A DNA stretch of 64,000 nt from Alphaproteobacteria bacterium (lineage in GTDB: Bacteria > Pseudomonadota > Alphaproteobacteria > Micropepsales > Micropepsaceae). A program made the translations under genes and the position numbers. Every line of letters starts with the position of its first letter. Position 1 is the stretch's first letter. This document shows, piece after piece, positions 56,408 through 64,000 of this stretch. The stretch covers positions 248,001 to 312,000 of the forward strand of contig JADHVO010000002.1 of the NCBI GenBank assembly GCA_016783965.1, read 5' to 3'. Below the pieces are notes generated by a model. The model saw only the letters and a program-made list of their open reading frames with translations. It searched no databases and was not told the origin of the DNA.

Positions 56408-57151
56408 CTACCAGCTGCCGCCGTCGACGCGGATGACCTGGCCGGTGACATAGCTCGAGGCTTCCGATGCCAGGTACAGCGCCGTGCCGACGATCTCGTT
56501 CGGGTTGCCGAAGCGCTTGAGGCCCAGGCGCTGCTGCGCCGCCTTGTCGTCACGCCACGCCGTCGAAACATCCGTCAGGAACGGGCCGGGGCAGATGCAG
56601 TTCACGCGGATCTTGGGGCCGTAGAGCTTGGCCAGCGCGACCGTCATCGCGTTGATCGCCGCCTTGGCGCCGCCATAGGGAATGGTGTGCGGCGCCGGGA
56701 GGTAGGACGCGGTGCTCGACAGCAGGATGATCACGCCGCCATCGCCCGCCATCATCTTCTCCCCCACTAGCGACGACAGCCTGAACGGGCCTTTGAAGTT
56801 GATGTCGATGACCTTGTCGAACAGCGCCTCGGTCGTTTCGACCAGCGAGGGCGCGAGCGGCGACATGCCGGCATTGTTCACGAGGATGTCGATGCGGCCG
56901 AAGTGCTTGTAGGCGGCCTCGGCCAGCTTGTCGTTGTCCTCCCACTTGCCGACATGCGCGGCCACGGGCAGCGCGCGGCGGCCCAGCTTCTCAACCTGGC
57001 GAGCGACTTCCTCGCAGGCCTCGATCTTGCGGCTGGCGATCACCACGTCGGCACCGGCCTTGGCGAACGCCAGCACCATCTCCTTGCCGAGCCCGCGCGA
57101 GCCGCCTGTGACGACGGCGATCTTGTTGGAGAGGTCGAAGAGATTGGTCAT
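56408..57151 (-). CDS. Short-chain dehydrogenase/reductase
   Basis: 247-residue classical SDR. The NAD(P)-binding TGGSRGLGKEMVLAFAKAG is near residue 16, NNAGMSPLAPSL near residue 92, and the catalytic S...Y-x3-K is in LSSTASYLPAPHTIPYGGAKAAINAM (Ser-144 and Tyr/Lys). It ends VDGGSW. Resembles RhlG/3-oxoacyl-ACP-reductase types. Followed downstream (upstream of rlmN) by a palindromic repeat. Confidence 0.93.
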   Translation of the reverse strand: MTNLFDLSNKIAVVTGGSRGLGKEMVLAFAKAGADVVIASRKIEACEEVARQVEKLGRRALPVAAHVGKWEDNDKLAEAAYKHFGRIDILVNNAGMSPLAPSLVETTEALFDKVIDINFKGPFRLSSLVGEKMMAGDGGVIILLSSTASYLPAPHTIPYGGAKAAINAMTVALAKLYGPKIRVNCICPGPFLTDVSTAWRDDKAAQQRLGLKRFGNPNEIVGTALYLASEASSYVTGQVIRVDGGSW

Positions 57152-57162
57152 GGCTTCCTCGC

Positions 57163-57289
57163 TGTCATGGCCCGCAACAACGGGCCATCCAGTTGGGCAC
57201 AGGCACCGCTACGGAAGGCAATTGTTTCTTTCAATCGCGCAGCAGTCGAGAGGTATCATCGGGATGGCCCGCCGCTGCGGGCGATGACA
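57163..57289. repeat. 127 bp palindromic repeat, copy 2
   Basis: Left end TGTCATGGCCCGCAACAACG, right end GCGGGCGATGACA. The arms match the first copy at 9 of the first 10 bases and the GGCCA(T/C)CCAG block, and the centre (GGCAATTGTTTCTTTCAATC) aligns with CAATGTTG...AAATC in copy 1. Total length is 127 versus 128. Lies between the SDR and rlmN genes. Confidence 0.75.
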
Positions 57290-57296
57290 GGAGGGC

Positions 57297-58421
57297 TTAG
57301 GACGGCATCCGCTGGAGGGCAGCGCTTTCCAACTCCGCCATGCGGTCCTTGGTCTTGAGCTTGATGCTTTCGCTCTTGAGCTGGCCGCAGGCGGCCATGA
57401 TGTCCCGGCCGCGTGGCGTGCGCACCGGCGAGGCGTAGCCGGCGCGGTTCACGATCTCGGCGAACTTCTCGATCTGGTCCCAGTCCGAACACTCGTACGG
57501 CGCGCCGGGCCACGGATTGAACGGGATCAGGTTGATCTTGGCCGGGATGCCCTTGATGAGTTTCACCAGTTCGCGCGCCTCGGGCAGCGAGTCGTTCACG
57601 CCCTTCAACATCACATATTCGAACGTGATGCGCCGCGCGTTCGACACGCCGGGATAGCTGCGGCAGGCGTCGAGCAGTTCCTTGATCGGGTACTTCTTGT
57701 TGATCGGCACGATCACGTCGCGGATGTCGTCGCGCACAGCGTGCAGCGAGATGGCGAGCGATGAACCGATCTCAGCACCGGCACGCGGGATCATCGGCAC
57801 CACGCCGGCGGTCGAGAGCGTGACACGGCGCTTGCTGAGCGCGAGTCCGTCGCCTTCGGTGACGATGCCGAGCGCCGCCTTCACGTTGTCGAAATTGTAG
57901 AGCGGCTCGCCCATGCCCATCATCACGACGTTGGTGACACGGCGGTTCTCACCGGTGCTCGGCCAGTCGCTTAGCGCGTCGCGCGCGATCATCAGCTGGC
58001 CGACGATCTCGGCCGGGTTCAGGTTGCGCACCAGCTTCTGCGTGCCGGTGTGGCAGAAGCGGCAGTTCAGCGTGCAGCCGACCTGCGAGGAGACGCACAG
58101 TGTGCCGCGATCGGGCTCGGGGATGTAGACCGTCTCGAACTCGATGCCCTTGCCGGTGCGCAGCAGCCATTTTCGCGTGCCGTCATTGGAGACCTGCTCG
58201 GTGACGACTTCGGGCCGCGCCAAGGTGAACTTGCCGGCCAGCAGGGCGCGTACGTCCTTGGCCAGGTTGGTCATCGACGCGAAGTCGTTCGCGCCATGGA
58301 CATAGATCCAGTTCCACAGCTGCCGCACGCGCATCGGCGCGGCCTTTTCCGGCACGCCGGCGGCGATCAGCGAGGCTTTCAGCTCGTCCGGGGACTGGCC
58401 GATGAGGGCGGTCTGGGTCAT
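57297..58421 (-). CDS. rlmN: Dual-specificity RNA methyltransferase RlmN
   Basis: 374-residue radical-SAM methyltransferase that makes m2A at position 2503 of 23S rRNA and m2A37 of some tRNAs. The cluster motif [14 protein letters not shown] is near residue 117, followed by [18 protein letters not shown]-type [16 protein letters not shown] and a C-terminal cysteine in the [10 protein letters not shown] end used to bind the methyl adduct. Start ATG at 58421. Confidence 0.95.
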   Translation of the reverse strand: MTQTALIGQSPDELKASLIAAGVPEKAAPMRVRQLWNWIYVHGANDFASMTNLAKDVRALLAGKFTLARPEVVTEQVSNDGTRKWLLRTGKGIEFETVYIPEPDRGTLCVSSQVGCTLNCRFCHTGTQKLVRNLNPAEIVGQLMIARDALSDWPSTGENRRVTNVVMMGMGEPLYNFDNVKAALGIVTEGDGLALSKRRVTLSTAGVVPMIPRAGAEIGSSLAISLHAVRDDIRDVIVPINKKYPIKELLDACRSYPGVSNARRITFEYVMLKGVNDSLPEARELVKLIKGIPAKINLIPFNPWPGAPYECSDWDQIEKFAEIVNRAGYASPVRTPRGRDIMAACGQLKSESIKLKTKDRMAELESAALQRMPS

Positions 58422-58466
58422 GGGGCTATGTAGTGCCTGCGCGCCCTGCCGTCACCCCCGGGCGTG

Positions 58467-58991
58467 TCACATCCCGCAGGCCGCGTGGATCTTGTCCAGG
58501 GCGTCGCCCAGGCCGGCCAGCGAGAACGTGTCGGTGGTCTTTGTGCCGCGCTTGGACGTGCCGGTCACGACAAGCGTCGAGCCGCTGCGCATCGCCGCGA
58601 TCAGGCGCTCTTCGTCGGCGCGCTGGCGCACCCAGGCGGCGCCGGCGCCGCCATCGTTCTGCACGAAGAAAGTGAAGCTCTGGCCGCCGACCGTGGCGGT
58701 GACGGTGCTGCCGTCCTTGTACTGGTAGCCCGGAACCATCTCCGGCTCGCCCTTCACCCGGCGGCCGACCCAGTCGTTGACCAGGAAATAGATCGGGTCG
58801 CGATGCGCCTTCGGCTTGCTCGAGGTCGGCTTGGTCAGCGCGTAGCACATCTTCGAGCCGCCGGTTCCGCTGGTGAACGCAGACCAGTCGCGCGACACGC
58901 CGAGCAGCGTGGGCGTATCGGCCGAAGCCGGGATGGCAGCCAAGGCGAGAACGGCGCAACCCAGCAGCGCGCCCAAAACGTAACGAGACAT
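58467..58991 (-). CDS. Invasion-associated locus B (IalB) family protein
   Basis: 174-residue exported protein with a clear signal peptide (MSRYVLGALLGCAVLALAAIPASA). The rest matches IalB family in order: KMCYALTKPTSSKPKAHRDP, the YQYKDGSTVTATVGGQSFTFF strands and FSLAGLGDALDKIHAACG at the end, with two cysteines that could pair. Function in free-living species is unclear. Confidence 0.88.
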   Translation of the reverse strand: MSRYVLGALLGCAVLALAAIPASADTPTLLGVSRDWSAFTSGTGGSKMCYALTKPTSSKPKAHRDPIYFLVNDWVGRRVKGEPEMVPGYQYKDGSTVTATVGGQSFTFFVQNDGGAGAAWVRQRADEERLIAAMRSGSTLVVTGTSKRGTKTTDTFSLAGLGDALDKIHAACGM

Positions 58992-59120
58992 GAAACTCCC
59001 GATGCAGCCCGATTCGAGGGTTTATACCCATGGAATCAGGCACTTCTGTGGTGGCGGAAGGCCCGGCCCACACAATAGGGGGCCGGCCCCCTTCCGTCCA
59101 TGAGAAATGTCGGGGTTGGG

Positions 59121-59729
59121 TCAGGCCGCCGCGACGATGGCCTCCTCTACGTCGCGCAGCCGGTCCTTGCCGAAAAACATCTCGCCGCCGACGAAGAAGG
59201 TCGGGATGCCGAAGACGCCGCGGCTCACGGCAGTCTCGGTGTTGGCGATCAGCTTGGCCTTCACGTCCGGCGCCTGGGCGCGCTCCAGCAGTTTCGGGTC
59301 GATGCCGGATTCGGTCAGTGCGGCGACGATCACCGCGGGATCATCCATCTTCCTGGGCGCCACCCACATGTGGTGGAACACGGCCGCCATGTATTGCGGC
59401 AGGAAGCCCTCGTTCTGCGCCGCGATCGCCATGCGCATCAGGTTCAGCGTGTTCACCGGGAAGAACGGGTTGGCGCGGTAGTCGGTGATGCCATGCTTCT
59501 TCACGAAACGCTGGGTCTCTAGCCCTTCATAGGCAAGCTTGCCCTTTATGTGGCCGAACGCTTCCATCGGCGACTTGTTGTTCGTCGCCTTGAAGATGCC
59601 GCCCAGCAGGACCGGCACGCGTTCGAACGTCGCGCCCGTCCGTCTCTCGATATCCGGGATCACGCGATCCGCGAGGAATGCGTTGGGGCTGCCGAAATCG
59701 AACAGGAATTCCACTTTGGGCGCCGACAT
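59121..59729 (-). CDS. HCCA isomerase/DsbA family oxidoreductase
   Basis: 202-residue thioredoxin-fold protein of the 2-hydroxychromene-2-carboxylate isomerase group: MSAPKVEFLFDFGSPNAFLADRVIPDIE at the start, NPFFPVNTLNLMRMAI in the middle and FGIPTFFVGGEMFFGKDRLRDVEEA at the end. Its ATG shares one base with the stop of the SDR gene (TAATG), so the two are an operon. Probably glutathione-dependent isomerase or reductase acting with the SDR on an aromatic compound (inference). Confidence 0.88.
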   Translation of the reverse strand: MSAPKVEFLFDFGSPNAFLADRVIPDIERRTGATFERVPVLLGGIFKATNNKSPMEAFGHIKGKLAYEGLETQRFVKKHGITDYRANPFFPVNTLNLMRMAIAAQNEGFLPQYMAAVFHHMWVAPRKMDDPAVIVAALTESGIDPKLLERAQAPDVKAKLIANTETAVSRGVFGIPTFFVGGEMFFGKDRLRDVEEAIVAAA

Positions 59730-60472
59730 TACCAGGTCTCCTTGTAGGGCCGCACATCGAGTTCGAAAGTCCACGCGTCGCGCTTTTGGGTGTGCAGATA
59801 CCAGTAGGCATCCGCGATGGATTCGGGGTTCATCAGCTGGTCGGGCTCGATGGCCGCGACGGCCGCGTCGCCGCCGCGGGCGCGGATGCGCTCCTTCACG
59901 AAGGCGGTATCCACACCGGCGTCGATGATCAGGTGCGCGACGTGGATGTTCTGCGGCCCAAGCTCGCGCGCCATCGACTGCGCCACGGCGCGCAGACCGA
60001 ACTTGGCCGAAGCGAAGGCCGCGTAACCCTTGCCGCCGCGCAGGGAGGCGGTGGCGCCGGTGAACAGGATCGTGCCCCTGCCGTGCGGCAGCATGCGGCG
60101 CGCCGCCTCGCGGCCGGTGAGAAAGCCGCCATAGCAGGCCATCTCCCATACCTTGCGGAACACGCGCTCGGTGGTGTCGAGGATCGGGAAGTTCACATTG
60201 GCGCCGGGATTGAACACGCAGACATCGAGCGGGGCCATGCGGTCGGCCTCGTCGAGGAACGCGATGACGTCTTCCTCCTTGCGCGCATCCAGCGCGCGGG
60301 CCTCGCAGGTGCCGCCTGTGGATTCGATGTCGGCCTTGAGCTGGGCAAGCTTGTCGCCGGTGCGGCGGCCGGCGAACACCGTGTAGCCCTCACGCGCGAA
60401 TTTCCGGGCGATCGCGGAGCCGATGTAATCGCCCGCGCCGATCACGGCCGCGGTGGCGTTGCGCTTCTGCAT
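59729..60472 (-). CDS. Short-chain dehydrogenase/reductase
   Basis: 247-residue SDR-like protein. The N-terminus has VIGAGDYIGSAIARKFAREGY in place of the usual TGGxxGIG motif, and NPGANVNFPIL stands for NNAG, so the family is atypical. The catalytic part keeps TGATASLRGGKGYAAFASAKFGL with the Y-x3-K pattern shifted (GYAAFASAK). Start ATG at 60472 with GGAG 7-8 nt upstream. Operon with the isomerase gene; divergent from the HxlR regulator, which likely controls it. Confidence 0.87.
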   Translation of the reverse strand: MQKRNATAAVIGAGDYIGSAIARKFAREGYTVFAGRRTGDKLAQLKADIESTGGTCEARALDARKEEDVIAFLDEADRMAPLDVCVFNPGANVNFPILDTTERVFRKVWEMACYGGFLTGREAARRMLPHGRGTILFTGATASLRGGKGYAAFASAKFGLRAVAQSMARELGPQNIHVAHLIIDAGVDTAFVKERIRARGGDAAVAAIEPDQLMNPESIADAYWYLHTQKRDAWTFELDVRPYKETW

Positions 60473-60487
60473 GACAAGCTCCACATC

Positions 60488-60520
60488 AAGTCTTGATTTA
60501 AGACTTTACGGTCTTAAAAT
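60488..60520. promoter_or_regulatory. HxlR operator with three half-sites and hxlR promoter
   Basis: Half-sites AAGTCTT (60488-60494), AAGACTT (60500-60506) and GTCTTAA (60511-60517) sit about 12 bp apart; the first pair and the last pair are perfect inverted repeats. The plus-strand promoter TTGATT (60493-60498), 16 bp, TAAAAT (60515-60520) lies across them. The same region must contain the promoter of the divergent SDR gene. Confidence 0.75.
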
Positions 60521-60542
60521 GAGACTCGCAACACGAAATCGC

Positions 60543-61031
60543 ATGGACCGCATGCGCTGGGACGCCCTCAAGAAAGAAGATTGCTCGCTGTCGCGCACGC
60601 TGGCCGTGATTGGCGACCGTTGGACCTTGCTGATCCTGCGCGATGCGTTCCTGCGCGTGCGCCGGTTCGAGGATTTCGAGGCCAGCCTGAAGATCGCCCG
60701 CCGCGTGCTGAGCGAACGTCTCGCCCTGCTTGTGCGGGAGGGCATCTTCAAGAAGGTGCCCTATCAGGACAAGCCGGTGCGTTGTGAATATCGCCTGACC
60801 GAGAAGGGTTTGGACCTATACCCGGCGATCCTCCATCTGGTGCACTGGGGCGATAAGCATGCGCCGACCAAGGCGGGACCGCCTGTGGTGCACAGGCATC
60901 GCGCCTGCGGCCACGACTTCCGCAGCGTCCTGACGTGTTCGGAATGCGGCGAGCCAGTCGGCGCGCGCGACGTCGAGGCGCGCTCTACTCGCGCAGGCCC
61001 CAGCCGACCGCGTAGAGCCGCCACACGATAG
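60543..61031 (+). CDS. HxlR-family transcriptional regulator
   Basis: 162-residue winged-helix regulator. The HxlR core is CSLSRTLAVIGDRWTLLILRDAFLRVRRFEDFEASLKIARRVLSERLALLVREGIF, with one cysteine near the start, and CGHDFRSVLTCSECGEPV at the end may bind zinc. The ATG at 60543 is preferred: an ATG at 60519 lies inside the predicted -10 box. Divergent from the SDR-isomerase operon. Its last 47 bases overlap the convergent permease gene. Confidence 0.88.
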   Translation: MDRMRWDALKKEDCSLSRTLAVIGDRWTLLILRDAFLRVRRFEDFEASLKIARRVLSERLALLVREGIFKKVPYQDKPVRCEYRLTEKGLDLYPAILHLVHWGDKHAPTKAGPPVVHRHRACGHDFRSVLTCSECGEPVGARDVEARSTRAGPSRPRRAATR

Positions 61032-61752
61032 TACCGAGCACGGCCGCCAGCATCACGGTGAATGCGGCGCCGAACATCGCCGGACCTTCGGTGAACCCGA
61101 TCATCGAATGGCGCAGGCCGTTGATGAAATAGAACAGCGGATTGCCGTAGGCGAGCCAGCGCAGCCAGGGCGGCAGCATCTCGATGGTGTTGAACACGCC
61201 GCCGACCATCGACAGCGGCTGGATGAAGAAAACCATCAGGATGTTGAGCTGCTCGAACGTCTTGGCCCACAGCGCCACGATGATGCCGAGGAAGCCGAAG
61301 ATCATCGACACGAACGTCACCCAGAACAGGAATTCCGGGAACGAGTGCATGTGCACCGCGCCGAACGCCCAGCCGATCAGCATGATGCCGACCGCCGTCA
61401 GCACCGAGCGGATGACGACGATGGAGATCGAGCCGGCGATCATCTCGACATAGGACAGGGGCGCAACGAGGATCTCCTCGATGCTCTTCTGGAAGCGCTG
61501 GAAATAGATCTGCGACGTGGCCTGGAGGAACGCGGCGCTGACGATGTTCATCATCACCACGCCGGGCAGCACGAACTCCAGATACGAATAGTGCCCGAAA
61601 TTCCTGATCCGGCCGCCGACCACGAAGCCGAAGATGAAGATGAACAGCAGCGCCGAGATTAGCGGCGCCACCACGGCCTGGATCGGCACGCGCATCAGGC
61701 GCTGAAGCTCGCGCCGGACCATGGTCCAAAGGCCGATCCAGTTGATGGTCAT
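60985..61752 (-). CDS. ABC-2 type transporter permease
   Basis: 255-residue permease with six helices: MTINWIGLWTMVRRELQRLMRVPIQAVVAPLISALLFIFIFGFVVGG at the start and the IWVPFGI-like LLAYVEMIAGSIS-type membrane segments after it. Works with the ATPase whose stop its start overlaps (ATGA at 61749-61752). The substrate may be a polysaccharide, drug or lipid; no clue is visible. Confidence 0.92.
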   Translation of the reverse strand: MTINWIGLWTMVRRELQRLMRVPIQAVVAPLISALLFIFIFGFVVGGRIRNFGHYSYLEFVLPGVVMMNIVSAAFLQATSQIYFQRFQKSIEEILVAPLSYVEMIAGSISIVVIRSVLTAVGIMLIGWAFGAVHMHSFPEFLFWVTFVSMIFGFLGIIVALWAKTFEQLNILMVFFIQPLSMVGGVFNTIEMLPPWLRWLAYGNPLFYFINGLRHSMIGFTEGPAMFGAAFTVMLAAVLGTIVWRLYAVGWGLRE

Positions 61753-62501
61753 TTCGCCGCCACCGCAACGTGGTCCGCGGCCTTGCCGGTGGCCGCGAGA
61801 TAGGCCCTTTCGAGCCCACCGGGCTCGGTGAAGAACTCCTCCTTGGGGCCGTTCCGCACGATGCGTCCCTTGGCGACGATGGCGATGGTCTTGCACAGCC
61901 GCTCGATCTCTTCGAGGTAGTGCGAGGTCAAAAGGATCGTCGTGCCGTCGCGGTTAAGCTCCTGGAGATAGCGCCACAAATCCATGCGCAGTTCGACGTC
62001 CACGCCGGCGGTCGGTTCGTCGAGAATCAGCAGCTTCGGATTGTTGACCATGGCGCGGGCCAGGATCACGCGCCGCTTCAGGCCGCCCGAGAGTTCGCGG
62101 AACGCCTTGTTGGCGTGCGGCACCAGCTCGAACCGTTCGATCAGCATGTCGACGCGCCTCTTCCGCTCGGCCGAGTGCATGCCGAAATAACCGCCCATCC
62201 AGTCCACGATGTTCCGCGCATTGGCGAAAGGATCGACGTTGAATTCCTGCGGGCTGAGGCCGACAAGCTTGCGCGCCTCGCGGTAATTCGCGACAGCATC
62301 CACGCCGAAAATCCGGATGGTCCCCGACGTGGGGTTCGAGATGCCCGTGATGCAATGGATGGTTGTGGACTTGCCTGCGCCGTTCGGCCCGAGGAAGCCG
62401 AAGAAATCGCCCTCCTGGATCGTCAGCGATACGTCTTCGACCGCGACGGTGCCGGAGCGATAGACCTTGCGGAGGTGGGAAATCTCGAGTGCGGGAGTCA
62501 T
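61749..62501 (-). CDS. ABC-2 transporter ATP-binding protein
   Basis: 250-residue ATPase. Walker A GPNGAGKSTTIHCITG is near residue 40, signature LSGGLKRRV near residue 140 and Walker B LLILDEPTAGVD near residue 160, followed by the switch histidine in LLTSHYLEEIERLC. Partner of the permease downstream. Part of an exporter of unknown substrate. Confidence 0.94.
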   Translation of the reverse strand: MTPALEISHLRKVYRSGTVAVEDVSLTIQEGDFFGFLGPNGAGKSTTIHCITGISNPTSGTIRIFGVDAVANYREARKLVGLSPQEFNVDPFANARNIVDWMGGYFGMHSAERKRRVDMLIERFELVPHANKAFRELSGGLKRRVILARAMVNNPKLLILDEPTAGVDVELRMDLWRYLQELNRDGTTILLTSHYLEEIERLCKTIAIVAKGRIVRNGPKEEFFTEPGGLERAYLAATGKAADHVAVAAK

Positions 62502-62581
62502 TTTGCTGGCGGGACTATACAGGCGGCATATGGGTTGTCACTTGCACTTCCGACAAGAGGGGCATTCGCGAATCGCCTGCG

Positions 62582-63115
62582 TCAACGGCGATCGCGGGCG
62601 AGCGGCGCGCCCCAGGTGTGTGGCGGCGGCACGTGGCCGGGCTTGCCGCCGGGCACGACGGGGCGGTCGCCGAACTTGCCGCTGCTGAGCAGGCGGTCGT
62701 AGAGCACGATCGCGCCGGCCATGCCGACATTGATCGAGAACTTCATCGGGATCTTCACCACGAATTCGCAGCGCGACAGGATCGCCGGCGACAGCGAGTG
62801 GCGCTCGGCCCCGAACACGTAGGCAGCACGCTGCGGATGGCGGAAGCGCGGGAGTTCGACCGCGTTCTCGGTGATCTCCACGCCGACCAGCCGGCACCCG
62901 ATCGGCAGGCGCAGTTCCTCGGCATTGCGATACGTGTAGAGTGGCAAGGCGCCCTGTGTCGCCGACGTGTCGGAATGCCGCGCCTCGGAGAGTTTCAACT
63001 GCGGCGCGATCGTGAAGAAGAAACTGGCATCGAATGCATTGGCGATCCGCATAAGATTGCCGAGGTTCATGGGTTTGGAGACCCCATCCATCCCGACGGC
63101 AAAATAGCCCCGCAT
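62582..63115 (-). CDS. SPOUT-family RNA methyltransferase (TrmH-type)
   Basis: 177-residue protein of the TrmH/SpoU family, shorter than most. MRGYFAVGMDGVSKPMNLGNLMRIANAFDAS at the start is the conserved first motif, YVFGAERHSLSPAILSRCEFVVKIPM the second, and SINVGMAGAIVLYDRLL the third with the knotted SAM site. The ATG at 63115 is preceded by GAGGGGGAC 7 nt upstream. The substrate RNA is not known; the short length suggests an RNA modification other than Gm18. Confidence 0.88.
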   Translation of the reverse strand: MRGYFAVGMDGVSKPMNLGNLMRIANAFDASFFFTIAPQLKLSEARHSDTSATQGALPLYTYRNAEELRLPIGCRLVGVEITENAVELPRFRHPQRAAYVFGAERHSLSPAILSRCEFVVKIPMKFSINVGMAGAIVLYDRLLSSGKFGDRPVVPGGKPGHVPPPHTWGAPLARDRR

Positions 63116-63159
63116 GTTTTTGTCCCCCTCGCCCTTCGCACCTGACGGTGCTACGGGCA

Positions 63160-63193
63160 CTCCCCCGCCGATGCGCTTCGCGCCGCGGGGGAG
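63160..63193. repeat. Long GC-rich palindrome
   Basis: CTCCCCCGC and GCGGGGGAG (9 bp arms, 16 nt loop) in the gap between the TrmH-type gene and the asparaginase gene; the loop itself contains GCGC, TTC, GCGC. Resembles a scattered CTCCCCCGC-type repeat known from other Alphaproteobacteria, but only one copy was seen here. Confidence 0.45.
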
Positions 63194-63209
63194 ATGGGCC
63201 TCGAGTTTG

Positions 63210-63238
63210 TTACCGGCCTTGCACGGCGATGCTATAGA
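63210..63238 (+). promoter_or_regulatory. Predicted asparaginase promoter
   Basis: TTACCG (63210-63215), 17 bp, TATAGA (63233-63238), then 6 nt to the ATG at 63245. The -35 box is only a moderate match, the -10 box is good. Predicts a leaderless mRNA. Confidence 0.45.
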
Positions 63239-63244
63239 GAGTCG

Positions 63245-64000
63245 ATGGCAAATCCCATTCTGGTCGAAGTCACCCGCGGCGATCTCGTGGAGAGCATACA
63301 CTGTGGTGCCATCGCCATCGCGGACGCGTCGGGCGCGCTGAAGCTGGCGTTGGGCGATGTGACCGCGCCGGTCTATTCGCGCTCTTCGCTTAAGCCGATG
63401 CAGGCGATCCCGCTGGTCGAGTCCGGCGCGGCGGACGCCTTCGGGCTCGGCGACGAGGAAATCGCGCTGGCCTGCGCCTCGCATTCCGGCGAGCCGATGC
63501 ACACCGAACGGGTCGAGGCGTGGCTCGCACGGATCGGCCTCACCCAGAGCGACCTGGCCTGCGGCGCGCATCCCTCCCGCTACGAGCCGGTGGTAGAAGC
63601 GATGATCCGTGCACGGCTGAAACCGACGCGCATCTTCAACAACTGCTCGGGCAAGCACACCGGCTTCCTGACGGTGGCGCGCCACTGGGACGTGGCGACC
63701 GCTGGATATGAGCACGCCGATCACCCGGTGCAGAAGGCAGTTGCGGCGGCGCTCAGAGACCTGACCGGCGCCAGCGCGCTCCCATACGGCATCGACGGCT
63801 GCGCCGCGCCCAACTTTGCGACCTCGCTCACCCAATTCGCGACCGCAGCGGCGCGCATGGCGACGCCTGGTGCCCTGCCCGCGCCGCGCGCCGCGGCAAC
63901 GGCGCGGATCATCGGCGCGATGATCAAGCATCCCGAGCTGATGTCCGGCACGGGTCGTGCCTGCGCTACCCTGATTCGCGCCTGCGGCGGCAAGGCTTCC
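63245..64000 (+). CDS. L-asparaginase (Rhizobium etli type), 5' part
   Basis: 252 residues of an asparaginase of the R. etli thermolabile class (PF06089-type), unrelated to the E. coli enzymes. Begins MANPILVEVTRGDLVESIHCG; the SRSSLKPMQAIPLVESG block near residue 45, CASHSGEPMHTERVEAWL near residue 78 and the metal/active-site block NNCSGKHTGFLTVARHW near residue 130 are visible. Hydrolyses asparagine to aspartate and ammonia. The gene continues beyond the right edge. Confidence 0.93.
   Translation, partial: MANPILVEVTRGDLVESIHCGAIAIADASGALKLALGDVTAPVYSRSSLKPMQAIPLVESGAADAFGLGDEEIALACASHSGEPMHTERVEAWLARIGLTQSDLACGAHPSRYEPVVEAMIRARLKPTRIFNNCSGKHTGFLTVARHWDVATAGYEHADHPVQKAVAAALRDLTGASALPYGIDGCAAPNFATSLTQFATAAARMATPGALPAPRAAATARIIGAMIKHPELMSGTGRACATLIRACGGKAS

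Noticed and set aside
60519-60542. An upstream HxlR start at ATG 60519
   Set aside because: The ATG lies inside the TAAAAT -10 box, so the mRNA would not contain it.

Overview
The window reads as a chromosomal segment of a GC-rich alphaproteobacterium. The signs are: a split glycine dehydrogenase (gcvPA/gcvPB) behind a tandem glycine riboswitch; the alphaproteobacterial cytochrome oxidase block (ctaC-ctaD-ctaB-small CoxF-like gene-ctaE-DUF983-SURF1) next to tldD, thrC, an M16 peptidase and a RimJ-type acetyltransferase; a plant-type glutamate-cysteine ligase; an IalB-family protein; an HVGH-type ArgS; and dnaA downstream of rpsT. Order and family cannot be fixed from the sequence alone; Caulobacterales-like or Micropepsales-like lineages are plausible. 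Almost every gene is ordinary housekeeping, densely packed, with many ATGA/GTGA/TGATG stop-start overlaps.

Layout. 1-3.9 kb: gcvT-H-PA-PB operon (minus; gcvPB runs off the left edge) and its riboswitch. 3.9-6.2 kb: a lipoprotein gene and argS. 6.3-9.0 kb: thrB-rnhA, a peroxiredoxin and yqgE. 9-21.1 kb, all minus: a GGDEF/EAL protein, rimJ-like, M16 peptidase, thrC, and the aa3 oxidase genes. 21.3-29.7 kb, mostly plus: tldD, a ccdAB toxin-antitoxin pair, DUF952, a kinase, a nucleotidyltransferase, pirin, an aldo/keto reductase, plant-type gshA (minus) and a secreted protein with an NC motif. 29.7-41.3 kb: two ArsR-SRPBCC modules, rsmE, ubiA, a desaturase, ubiB-ubiE, mutM, an enoyl-CoA hydratase and an APH(6)-type kinase. 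41.3-52.4 kb: the replication block rpsT-rhodanese-dnaA-TPR-dnaN-recF-lysE-gyrB. 52.4-64 kb: methyltransferase, argG, two HCCA-isomerase-like genes, two SDRs, rlmN, IalB, HxlR, an ABC-2 exporter, a SPOUT methylase and an R. etli-type asparaginase that runs off the right edge.

The most interesting signals are small and non-coding. (1) The dnaA leader carries a 9-codon upstream ORF with a strong Shine-Dalgarno whose stop lies inside the first of two perfect stem-loops, which looks like a translational control device. (2) Two 127-128 bp palindromic elements with TGTCA/TGACA ends behave like paired inverted REPs, and a collapsed 30 bp copy supplies the -35 hexamer of the desaturase promoter. (3) At least six genes have a recognisable promoter whose -10 box ends 6-7 nt before the start codon, predicting leaderless mRNAs; at one arsR a perfect palindrome fills the 17 bp spacer. 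(4) The oxidase block lacks ctaG at its usual place. I saw no tRNA, rRNA, CRISPR array, insertion sequence or prophage.
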